44,683 nucleotides of DNA from an uncultured Clostridia bacterium. Lineage in GTDB: Bacteria > Bacillota > Clostridia > Christensenellales > Borkfalkiaceae. This document shows positions 18,808-25,519 of the stretch, piece by piece (position 1 is the stretch's first letter; every line of letters begins with the position of its first letter). The translations under genes and the position numbers were made by a program. The stretch lies in the NCBI GenBank assembly GCA_947627015.1, contig CANQUL010000005.1, positions 1 through 44,683 of the forward strand. The letters run 5' to 3'. The notes beneath the pieces are model-generated. The model was not told where the DNA came from, did not search any database, and saw nothing but the letters and a program-made list of their open reading frames with translations.

Positions 18808-18835
18808 AAACGGGTCCCCGCGGGGACCCGTTTTT
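18808..18835 (+). terminator. Terminator of rny
   Basis: Perfect stem AAACGGGTCCCC / GGGGACCCGTTT followed by a T-run, about 15 bp after the rny stop. Confidence 0.9.
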
Positions 18836-18929
18836 CATGCGGTGGGGAAAATGGGGGGCAATGCGCGTCCCCTTCGGCATACAATGGGGTGTCGGCGGAA
18901 CGCCGAACGCTACATTGGAGGCAAACGTA

Positions 18930-19205
18930 ATGGCTTGTAACGGATCGTGCGGTTGTTCGGGCTGCGGAAACAACGGGTTCGGCAACCTTCTCAACGGCAT
19001 TGCAAATATCTTTTCCACCTGCCCCTATTTCGGGAACAGCTTCGAGGACGGCTTTGTGACAGGCATCAACACCGTCAGCGCCCTCGGGAACAACCAAGGC
19101 TGCGGCTGCGGGAACAATCCGGGCTGCGGATGTTCGGGGGATGCGTATTATGCGCGCCAGTATGCGCTCTACCCGGTCTCGTCGGGCTGCGGGTGCAACG
19201 GCTGA
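18930..19205 (+). CDS. Cys/Gly/Asn-rich small protein of unknown function
   Basis: A 91-residue protein with 11 cysteines, mostly in CGC or CGCG clusters at both ends (NGSCGCSGCGN; GCGCGNNPGCGC; SGCGCNG). The hydrophobic middle reads FGNLLNGIANIFSTCPYFG. The start at 18930 has TTGGAGG 8 nt upstream; an in-frame ATG at 18837 lacks an SD. A small hairpin (TCGGCG-GAA-CGCCGA, 18892-18906) lies in the leader. There is no signal peptide. It has its own terminator. It could be a metal-binding or spore-coat-like structural protein, but I recognise no family. Confidence 0.7.
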   Translation: MACNGSCGCSGCGNNGFGNLLNGIANIFSTCPYFGNSFEDGFVTGINTVSALGNNQGCGCGNNPGCGCSGDAYYARQYALYPVSSGCGCNG

Positions 19206-19215
19206 GCGAATCGGG

Positions 19216-19242
19216 AAAGGCGCCGCGCTGCGGCGCCTTTTT
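19216..19242 (+). terminator. Terminator of the Cys-rich gene
   Basis: An 11-bp stem AAAGGCGCCGC / GCGGCGCCTTT with a 3-nt loop, running into further T residues. Confidence 0.88.
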
Positions 19243-19290
19243 CATCGGAATTTTTCACAAAAAATCTCTTCCGAATGTCTTTCAAAATCC

Positions 19291-19320
19291 TTGCTAAATT
19301 GTCCGCGGGCGTGGTATAAT
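19291..19320 (+). promoter_or_regulatory. Promoter of the yitT-like/luxS operon
   Basis: TTGCTA (19291-19296), 18-nt spacer, TATAAT (19315-19320), 18 nt before the ATG at 19339. Confidence 0.78.
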
Positions 19321-19338
19321 ATCCTGCGAGGATTTCGT

Positions 19339-20418
19339 ATGAAAACAGTACGCAAGGAAAAATTTCATTTCAAGCGTCCGACCCGGCGGCAGGTGGCAAA
19401 GTTCATTCTGAACAGCCTGATCATCGTGGTGGGCAACGCCATCACGGCGTCGGGCGCCGCGTTCTTCATTATTCCCAACGGATTTGTCATGGGCGGGACG
19501 ACGGGTCTCGGCATCTTTGTCCGGAACCTCATCGCCGAATCCGTCGCATGGAGGGAATACGCCGTCTCCATGACGGTCTATGCCGCGAACATCATGCTCT
19601 TTCTGCTCGGCGTGGCGCTCCTCGGCAAAAAATTCGCCGCGGGCACGCTCGCGGGCACGCTCCTCTATCCGAGCTTTGTCACGCTCTTCACCTATCTCAA
19701 CGACCTGTATCTGCATGCGCACGGCGGGGTGCCCATCGGCATGGGAGGGGAACTCGGCAGTCCGCTCTTTACGGCGGTCTGCGGCGCACTCATCTTCGGC
19801 CTCGGCATCGGGATCGTCATCCGGGTGGGGGCCTCCACGGGCGGAACGGATATCCCGCCCCTCATTCTCAAAAAGTTCTTCGACTTCCCCGTGTCCGTGT
19901 CGCTGTGGTGCATCGACGGCTGTATCATCCTTCTCCAATTCACGCTGCCCAACGTCGGCGTCAACGAAGTGCTCTACGGCATCATCATCTCGCTCATCTC
20001 GTCCATCGTGCTCCAAAAGGTCTCGCCCATCGGCATGCGGCGGACACAGGTCAAGATCATCAGCGCGCACTACCCCGAGATCCGCGACATGATCCTCACC
20101 AAGATAAGCCGCGGCGTGACCGTCCTCTACGGCCAGACGGGCTATCTCAAAGAGGACTGCCATGTGCTCCTGACCGTCGTGTCCCACCGCGAACTCGTGG
20201 CCTTGAAGGCCGAAGTGCAAAAGATCGACCCCGCGGCGTTCATGACCATCTCCGAGGTCTCCGAAGTGCGCGGCAACGGCTTCCATTCGGACGGTGTCGA
20301 TTTCCTTCTTCCCGAGGAACGGCGCTATCTCGACGAAAACGGGGTCCTGCGGGAGGGAACGCTCCGGCAGGAACGGGAACAGGAAGAGAGGGAGCGCGAG
20401 AACCATGGAAAAAATTGA
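19339..20418 (+). CDS. YitT-family membrane protein (DUF161/DUF2179)
   Basis: A 359-residue protein. Five or six membrane helices (about 25-240) are followed by a soluble DUF2179 domain (about 245-315) containing GVTVLYGQTGYLKEDCHVL. The family is widespread in Firmicutes and its transport role is not established. The start at 19339 has GCGAGGA upstream and sits just after a promoter. The highly charged C-terminus overlaps the luxS start by 14 bp, so the two genes are cotranscribed and probably translationally linked. Confidence 0.92.
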   Translation: MKTVRKEKFHFKRPTRRQVAKFILNSLIIVVGNAITASGAAFFIIPNGFVMGGTTGLGIFVRNLIAESVAWREYAVSMTVYAANIMLFLLGVALLGKKFAAGTLAGTLLYPSFVTLFTYLNDLYLHAHGGVPIGMGGELGSPLFTAVCGALIFGLGIGIVIRVGASTGGTDIPPLILKKFFDFPVSVSLWCIDGCIILLQFTLPNVGVNEVLYGIIISLISSIVLQKVSPIGMRRTQVKIISAHYPEIRDMILTKISRGVTVLYGQTGYLKEDCHVLLTVVSHRELVALKAEVQKIDPAAFMTISEVSEVRGNGFHSDGVDFLLPEERRYLDENGVLREGTLRQEREQEERERENHGKN

Positions 20419-20860
20419 GAGCTTCCGTATCGACCATACCCGCCTGCTGCCCGGGCTCTACGTCTCGCGGCGGGACAAGCGGTTTCTGACGGCCGTCACG
20501 ACCTTCGACCTCCGCATGACCGCGCCCAACCGCGAGCCGCCCATGGACATGCCGGCCGTGCACACCATCGAGCACCTCGGCGCGACCTATCTCAGGAGCG
20601 CCTCTTCGGACATCGTGTACTTCGGGCCGATGGGCTGCCGGACGGGCTTCTATCTCGTGATGTTCGGACGGCTCGAGTCTCCCGATGTCTATCCTCTCGT
20701 CTGCAACTTGTGCGACTTTATCCTCGGATATGAAGGGGACATCCCGGGCGCGACGCCCGCGGAGTGCGGCAACTATGCCGAGCAGAACCTTTCCACGGCG
20801 AAGTACTACATCGCACGCTATCGGGAAGCCCTTGCGGAAAAGCGGTTTCTCTATCCCTGA
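20405..20860 (+). CDS. luxS: S-ribosylhomocysteine lyase (LuxS)
   Basis: A 151-residue enzyme that cleaves S-ribosylhomocysteine to homocysteine and DPD, the AI-2 precursor, in the activated methyl cycle. The zinc ligands His53 and His57 (HTIEH) and Cys121 (ECGNYAEQNL) are present, as are the catalytic Glu56 and Cys78 (GPMGCRTGFY). The length is normal (about 155). No SD is obvious right before the ATG because it lies inside the end of the yitT-like gene; coupling is likely. metK, the SAM synthetase gene, is 9 kb downstream. No pfs is seen in this window. Confidence 0.97.
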   Translation: MEKIESFRIDHTRLLPGLYVSRRDKRFLTAVTTFDLRMTAPNREPPMDMPAVHTIEHLGATYLRSASSDIVYFGPMGCRTGFYLVMFGRLESPDVYPLVCNLCDFILGYEGDIPGATPAECGNYAEQNLSTAKYYIARYREALAEKRFLYP

Positions 20861-20881
20861 ATTTTCCAAAAGGACAAAGAG

Positions 20882-20908
20882 AGCGCGGACATGGGTCCGC
20901 GCTTTTTG
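20882..20908 (+). terminator. Terminator of luxS
   Basis: Stem AGCGCGGAC / ATGG loop / GTCCGCGCT followed by TTTT, between converging luxS and the fumarase beta-subunit gene. Confidence 0.85.
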
Positions 20909-20935
20909 CTTGGGTGAAGTTCGGCCGAAAGCCGT

Positions 20936-21460
20936 TCAGCGGTCATAGACGGAGGCCCCGTGCGCGTCCATGGCGACGACGAGAGGGAAGTCCTCCACTT
21001 CGAACCGATACACCGCTTCGCTCAAAAGGTCGGGAAAGGCGACGAGTTCGCTCTTTTTTATGCTGTTCCCGTAAAAGGCGCCCGCACCGCCGATGGCCGC
21101 AAAGTAGACCGCCCTGTTTTCCGTGAGGGCGCGGCGGACTTCTTCGCTCATCTCGCCCTTGCCGATCATGCCTCCGAGGCCGAGCGAGAGGAGACGGGGC
21201 GCAAAGACGTTCATGCGCGCCGAAGTCGTGGGTCCGCAGCTTCCGACGGCCTTTCCCGCAGGCGCAGGGCACGGTCCCGCATAGTAGAGAAAGGCGCCTT
21301 TGATCGGAAACGGGAGGGGCATGCCCGCGTCGAGCAGCTCAAAAAAGCGTTTATGCGCACAATCGCGCGCCGTATAGAGGGTGCCCGAGAGAAGGACGGG
21401 ATCGCCCGCATGCAGGGAGAGGACTTCCTGTTCGGAGAGGGGAAGCATCAGGCGTTTCAT
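20936..21460 (-). CDS. Class I fumarate hydratase, beta subunit
   Basis: A 174-residue C-terminal-domain subunit of a two-subunit Fe-S hydro-lyase. It carries GSCGPTTSARMN and GMIGKGEMS, typical of the family. Its start overlaps the stop of the alpha subunit (ATGA). Fumarate/malate interconversion is the likeliest activity. L-tartrate dehydratase (TtdB) is a close relative and cannot be excluded from sequence alone. A malic enzyme gene at 32649 fits malate use. Confidence 0.92.
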   Translation of the reverse strand: MKRLMLPLSEQEVLSLHAGDPVLLSGTLYTARDCAHKRFFELLDAGMPLPFPIKGAFLYYAGPCPAPAGKAVGSCGPTTSARMNVFAPRLLSLGLGGMIGKGEMSEEVRRALTENRAVYFAAIGGAGAFYGNSIKKSELVAFPDLLSEAVYRFEVEDFPLVVAMDAHGASVYDR

Positions 21461-22296
21461 CAGAGCACCTCCTTTTCACAGCGGACGCAGTGGCACTGCA
21501 TGTTGACGGCGACGGGGAGCCCCGCAATGTGAGTGGGCGCGATCTCGGCCATCACGGCGAGCGCGGTCGTCTTTCCGCCGAAGCCCTGCGGTCCGATGCC
21601 GATGGCGTTGATGCGGGCGAGGGCTTCCTCTTCGATGGCCGCAACGTCGGCGCGCGGATGACGGCTCCCGACCTCGCGGGTAAGCGCCTTCTTTGCGAGC
21701 AGGGCACACCCGTCAAAGGTCCCGCCGATACCCACGCCCACGACGACGGGCGGGCAGGGCCGCGACCCCGCGATCCGTACGGCCTCTTCGACGGTCCGGA
21801 GAATGCCTTCCCGGCCCTCCGCGGGCGTCAGCATACGAAGGAGGGACATGTTTTCGCTCCCGAATCCCTTTGGGAGGAAGGTGACCGTGACCGAATCGCC
21901 CTTTCCGATGTCGACGTGCAGATGGGCAGGCGTATTGTCCCCCGTGTTTTTTCGGGTCAGGGGATCGCACACGCTCTTTCGGAAATTTCCGTCCGCGTAG
22001 GCTCTCCTTACGCCGCAGTTGACCGCGTCCGCAAGGGGCATGCCCGAGAGGAACACTTCATTTCCGAGCTCGATGAGGACGCAACTCATTCCCGTGTCCT
22101 GGCAGACGGGCATCGCTTCCCGGATCGCGATCTCCTCGTTTTCGAGGAGCGTGGAGAGGGCATATTTCGCCGCGCCCTCTTCCCGTGCTTCGGCGTCCTT
22201 CAGGAGCGCGCGGCAGCGGTCCGTGAGACGGACGCCCGCCCGCCGTGCCAGACGGTAAACGCATTCTTCGATTTCCTTGGTGCAGACAGTTCGCAT
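21460..22296 (-). CDS. Class I fumarate hydratase, alpha subunit
   Basis: A 278-residue catalytic subunit, the usual length for the two-subunit form. It holds the cysteines expected to bind the 4Fe-4S cluster: PVCQDTG, the central VNCGVRRAY, and NMQCHCVRC near the C-terminus. It also has NTGDNTPAHLH and GIGGTFDGCALLAKKAL. The start at 22296 is preferred over an upstream in-frame ATG at 22329 that overlaps the promoter -10. The gene is first in an operon with the beta subunit. Tartrate dehydratase alpha is the alternative. Confidence 0.92.
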   Translation of the reverse strand: MRTVCTKEIEECVYRLARRAGVRLTDRCRALLKDAEAREEGAAKYALSTLLENEEIAIREAMPVCQDTGMSCVLIELGNEVFLSGMPLADAVNCGVRRAYADGNFRKSVCDPLTRKNTGDNTPAHLHVDIGKGDSVTVTFLPKGFGSENMSLLRMLTPAEGREGILRTVEEAVRIAGSRPCPPVVVGVGIGGTFDGCALLAKKALTREVGSRHPRADVAAIEEEALARINAIGIGPQGFGGKTTALAVMAEIAPTHIAGLPVAVNMQCHCVRCEKEVL

Positions 22297-22324
22297 GGAG
22301 ACTCCCGTAAAAGTTCTTTTTTTC

Positions 22325-22353
22325 ATTATAAAAACAAATTTGCAAAAAAGCAA
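22325..22353 (-). promoter_or_regulatory. Promoter of the fumarase operon
   Basis: Minus strand TTGCTT (22348-22353), 17-nt spacer, TATAAT (22325-22330), 28 nt before the start codon. It diverges from the adjacent promoter at 22363-22391. Confidence 0.75.
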
Positions 22354-22362
22354 GTCATTTGT

Positions 22363-22391
22363 TTGAACTTTTCCGAAAAATCCTGTATAAT
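22363..22391 (+). promoter_or_regulatory. Promoter giving a probable leaderless CPBP protease mRNA
   Basis: TTGAAC (22363-22368), 17-nt spacer, TATAAT (22386-22391). The ATG at 22398 is only 6 nt after the -10 box, so the predicted transcription start coincides with the start codon and no SD is possible. Confidence 0.8.
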
Positions 22392-22397
22392 AGCGGT

Positions 22398-23309
22398 ATG
22401 CAGAACCAACGCACCCAAAAACGCATGCCGCTTTCCTTTGAAGCGGGATTGAATTATTCGCTGGCGGCCGTCCTTCCCGTCCTCCTCTCCGTCCTCGTCG
22501 TGTCCGCATTCCGGGCGATCTTCGGGGAGGATTACGCTTCGTCGAACGCCTATCTCTATGCCGCTTACCTCATCCCGCAGCTCTGCTTTGCGGTCGCGGC
22601 GCTCCTCTTTTTCCGGCGGAGCAAGACGCCCTTCCGCGCGGTCTACCGTCTCGCAAAGCCCCGGTACTTCGTCCTCGCCGCCCTTCTTGCCTTCGGACTC
22701 TTTTCGCTCTCGGGGCTCAACAGCCTCTTCCTCGAACTGCTCGGAAAGCTCGGCTATCATGCGAGCATGGATTCCCGTATCCCCGAAGTGGGAGGGTGGT
22801 ATCTCTTGCCCGCGCTGCTCATCATCGCCCTGCTGCCCGCCGTGTTCGAAGAGACGATATTCCGCGGGATCCAATTGCATGCGTTGAAGGAGGAAGGATG
22901 GGGCACTGCCGCGTCGGTATTCCTGTCCGGACTGCTCTTTGCGCTCTTCCACGGAAACCCGGAACAGACGCTCTACCAGTTCGTCTGCGGCGTAACGTAC
23001 GGCCTCCTCGCCGTCCGGAGCGAGAGCGTCCTGCCCACAATGCTTGCACACTTTCTCAACAACGCCGTCGTGCTCATCCTGCTCTCTGCGGGACTTCCCG
23101 ATTTCCCTGTGGCCGCAAAGCCCTATCTCTATGCCACGGCGGGCGCCGTGCTTGCGGGCGTCCTCGTGTGGCTCATCTTCTTCGAACGCAAAAAGAACGT
23201 GAGGGGTACGGCACGAAATAAACTGCAATTCTTCGGTGCGGCGGCCGTCGGCATCGTCGTCTGTCTCGTCGAATGGGTCGGCATGCTCGTCGTGGGGTTC
23301 TCCGCATGA
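22398..23309 (+). CDS. CPBP-family intramembrane metalloprotease
   Basis: A 303-residue membrane protein with about eight helices. It carries the CPBP/ABI motifs EETIFRG (about 152-158), FHGNPEQ and HFLNN, which supply the catalytic Glu and the metal-binding His/Asn residues. Bacterial members are related to CAAX prenyl endopeptidases and are linked to bacteriocin immunity or membrane protein processing. The mRNA appears leaderless. The stop overlaps the rlmH start (ATGA). Confidence 0.9.
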   Translation: MQNQRTQKRMPLSFEAGLNYSLAAVLPVLLSVLVVSAFRAIFGEDYASSNAYLYAAYLIPQLCFAVAALLFFRRSKTPFRAVYRLAKPRYFVLAALLAFGLFSLSGLNSLFLELLGKLGYHASMDSRIPEVGGWYLLPALLIIALLPAVFEETIFRGIQLHALKEEGWGTAASVFLSGLLFALFHGNPEQTLYQFVCGVTYGLLAVRSESVLPTMLAHFLNNAVVLILLSAGLPDFPVAAKPYLYATAGAVLAGVLVWLIFFERKKNVRGTARNKLQFFGAAAVGIVVCLVEWVGMLVVGFSA

Positions 23310-23743
23310 TACGCGTCCGTATTCTCGCCGTCGGAAAGCTCAAGGAGAGCTATCTCCGCGAGGCCTGTGCCGAGTATTGCAAGCGCCTCACACGGTTCTG
23401 CGACCTCGAGATCCTCGAACTCCCCGAGCGCGCTTCTCTCGCCCTCGAAGCCGAGGACATCGGGAAGCATATCCGCGGGAAGTGCATTGTCCTTGCCGTG
23501 GAGGGGAAGTGCCTTTCCTCCGAGGAATTTGCGGCAAAGATCGGTGAATTTTGCGACATGGGTGCGGAAATTACGCTCGTCATCGGGTCCTCGTGCGGGC
23601 TCGACGACCGCATCAAGGCACGGGCAGACTTCCTTCTTTCCTTTTCGGCGCTCACCTTTCCCCATCAGCTCTTCCGCGTCATGCTGCTCGAACAGCTCTA
23701 CCGCGCCTTCATGATCCGTGCGGGCGCCGAATACCACAAGTAA
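23306..23743 (+). CDS. rlmH: 23S rRNA pseudouridine-1915 N3-methyltransferase (RlmH)
   Basis: A 145-residue SPOUT methyltransferase that modifies helix 69 of 23S rRNA. It has ILAVGKLKESYLREACAEY at the N-terminus, VIGSSCGLDD as the SAM-binding loop, and the characteristic C-terminus FPHQLFRVMLLEQLYRAF ending in YHK. It is somewhat shorter than the usual 155-160. Its start overlaps the CPBP protease stop, so it uses the same promoter. Confidence 0.95.
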   Translation: MIRVRILAVGKLKESYLREACAEYCKRLTRFCDLEILELPERASLALEAEDIGKHIRGKCIVLAVEGKCLSSEEFAAKIGEFCDMGAEITLVIGSSCGLDDRIKARADFLLSFSALTFPHQLFRVMLLEQLYRAFMIRAGAEYHK

Positions 23744-23782
23744 AAAGGAACGCCCGCCTCCGCCTTTGTCATAAAATGGAGA

Positions 23783-24610
23783 ATGGATCTCTATGAACGG
23801 GTACAAGAGGAATATCGGCGGCACCGCGGAGAAAAGACCGTCTACGGTACGAGCGCGGAAGGCCGTCCGCTCTTCGCCATGCACATCGGAAGTCTTGCGG
23901 GCCCGCAGGGCATTTCGCAATACGCGATCCACGGCCGCGAGTGGGCAACAGGCCTCATCGGGCTATACCATGTCCAAAGAGGGGTGCCTTGCGGCGGAAT
24001 ATGGATCCTTCCGCTTTCCAACCCCGACGGCGCCATGCTGTCCCTTGAGGGCGCGGGGAGCGTCTCCCGCGAACGGCGGAACTTTTTGACAGACGTCAAC
24101 GGCGGCACGGATTTTTCGCTCTGGAAGGCCAATGCCCGCGCGGTCGATCTCAACGTTAACTTCGATGCGCGGTGGGGGACGGGCGCCCGGAACGTCCGAA
24201 CGCCCGCGCCCGAGAATTATATCGGTCCCACACCCCGGTCGGAGCCCGAAACGCGTGCCCTTATCGCCTTTACGGAGCGCATCCGCCCCGACTTTACGGT
24301 CAGTTGGCACACCAAGGGAGAGGAGATCTACTGGGAATTTCATCAGCCCCTTGCCGCCCGTCCAAGAGACAGACGGCTCGCTTCCGCCCTATCCAAGAGC
24401 ACGGGCTATCCCCTGAAGCGTGTAAGAAATTCGGCCGGCGGGTACAAGGATTGGTGCATTTCCGCGCTCGGGATCCCCGCCTTCACGGTGGAAGCGGGAG
24501 CCGACCGCCTGTCCCATCCCCTGACGGAGGAGGCACTGCCCGCTCTCCTTCCCCGCACGCTCGACGCCCTCTGTGACCTCGTGCGTGCCGCAGTCCGATT
24601 CGGAAAATGA
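23783..24610 (+). CDS. M14-family zinc carboxypeptidase, probably murein-peptide type
   Basis: A 275-residue metallopeptidase. Zinc ligands His50 and Glu53 (AIHGREW) and His176 (SWHTKG), and the catalytic Glu237 (FTVEAG), are all present. So is the substrate-binding NVNFDARW segment in the place of the usual asparagine-arginine pair. There is no signal peptide, so it is probably cytoplasmic. That favours a role like MpaA, which splits gamma-D-Glu-diaminopimelate bonds during cell-wall recycling (inference). The ATG is only about 1 nt after a GGAG, a poor SD spacing. It ends 7 bp before tadA. Confidence 0.85.
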   Translation: MDLYERVQEEYRRHRGEKTVYGTSAEGRPLFAMHIGSLAGPQGISQYAIHGREWATGLIGLYHVQRGVPCGGIWILPLSNPDGAMLSLEGAGSVSRERRNFLTDVNGGTDFSLWKANARAVDLNVNFDARWGTGARNVRTPAPENYIGPTPRSEPETRALIAFTERIRPDFTVSWHTKGEEIYWEFHQPLAARPRDRRLASALSKSTGYPLKRVRNSAGGYKDWCISALGIPAFTVEAGADRLSHPLTEEALPALLPRTLDALCDLVRAAVRFGK

Positions 24611-24617
24611 GGTGAAT

Positions 24618-25085
24618 ATGCAACTCCGATTCATGCGCGAGGCGCTTCGTCTTGCCAAAAAAGCCAAGGCGGCGGGGGAAGTGCCCATCGGTGCCGTCGT
24701 GGTCTTGGACGATAAGATCATCGGCCGCGGCTACAATCTCCGCACCAAGCTGCAGATGGCGACGCAGCATGCCGAAGTGCGCGCCATCGACAGGGCCTGC
24801 AAAAAGATCGGCTCATGGCGTCTCGAGGGCGCCGAGCTGTATGTGACCCTTGAGCCCTGCCCCATGTGCATGGGCGCAGTGCTCAATTCACGCATCGAAC
24901 GGGTGTACTTCGGAGCCTATGAGCAAAAGGGGAGGAGCCTCACCGCGGAGCTTGCGCGTGCGAATCTGCTCAACCACACGGTCGAGGTCACGGGCGGCGT
25001 GATGGAGACCGAATGTGCCGAAGTTCTGACTTCCTTTTTTTCCGAAATGCGCGCCCGTGAGCGTGCCAAAAAGGAAAATTCATAA
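24618..25085 (+). CDS. tadA: tRNA-specific adenosine deaminase (TadA)
   Basis: A 155-residue deaminase that converts A34 to inosine in tRNA-Arg(ACG). The zinc/catalytic site is intact: His51 and Glu53 in HAEVRAID, Cys81 and Cys84 in PCPMC. The start at 24618 follows GAGGTGAAT. Length and motifs match TadA better than other cytidine deaminase relatives. It lies 7 bp after the M14 peptidase gene, so they are cotranscribed. Confidence 0.95.
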   Translation: MQLRFMREALRLAKKAKAAGEVPIGAVVVLDDKIIGRGYNLRTKLQMATQHAEVRAIDRACKKIGSWRLEGAELYVTLEPCPMCMGAVLNSRIERVYFGAYEQKGRSLTAELARANLLNHTVEVTGGVMETECAEVLTSFFSEMRARERAKKENS

Positions 25086-25120
25086 AAAATCCGACCCCAT
25101 ATGGCATTTCAGGCATTTCA

Positions 25121-25146
25121 AGGCGCCCTCGGGCGTCTTTTTCTTT
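25121..25146 (+). terminator. Probable terminator of tadA
   Basis: GGCGCC / short loop / GGGCGTC stem with one G-T pair, followed by TTTTTCTTT. Confidence 0.55.
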
Positions 25147-25179
25147 CCCGCCGATGAGGAGCGCCCTCCGGTGGTTCCC

Positions 25180-25240
25180 CGCGTCATCTTGCCTTGCCCC
25201 CGCGTCATCCTGCCTTGCCCCGCGTCATCCTGACTGCAGG
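25180..25240. repeat. Tandem 20-21 bp repeats
   Basis: Three adjacent copies of CGCGTCATC(C/T)TG; the first two also share CCTTGCCC. The third copy diverges after TGAC and leads into AGGGAAGGATCCC. The pattern resembles GTCATCCTGA...GGATCC-type intergenic repeats seen in many gut bacterial genomes (from memory, not searched). Confidence 0.6.
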
Positions 25241-25422
25241 GAAGGATCCCGAAGTACGAAGTCCGCCTTCCGGCATCGACCAAGGGTACCTCGCGGCGGT
25301 CTCTGCCGCCCGAGACAATTTTTGCGACCCCAAACGGGACAGTAAGAAAACTCTGCCAAACGTCATAATGAAAAGATTGAGAGAAAAATTAACATTTTTG
25401 TTCATTTTTTCCTGAAATTCAA

Positions 25423-25451
25423 TTGACATCAATGAGAATTTATGTTATAAT
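25423..25451 (+). promoter_or_regulatory. Promoter of the esterase lipoprotein
   Basis: Consensus TTGACA (25423-25428), 17-nt spacer, TATAAT (25446-25451). A leader of about 60 nt ends with CCGGAGG before the ATG at 25520. Confidence 0.9.
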
Positions 25452-25519
25452 AATTACACGTTCAGTTGAACAAACCAAACGACAAAACTCTTTTTCGGGG
25501 AAATTCCGGAGGAATTATT

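Larger units (their letters stand above)
25086..25422. other. Intergenic region with terminator and short tandem repeats
   Basis: No gene is supported in this gap. It starts with a 21-nt sequence that also occurs after metK (25091-25111). A weak terminator (25121-25146) follows. Then come three imperfect copies of a unit beginning CGCGTCATC (starts at 25180, 25201 and 25221; period 20-21), running into a GGAAGGATCCC stretch. The rest up to the promoter is AT-rich with no visible structure. Confidence 0.6.

Noticed and set aside
25180-25240. Short repeats as a CRISPR array
   Set aside because: The units are contiguous with no unique spacers and drift between copies; no cas genes are present.
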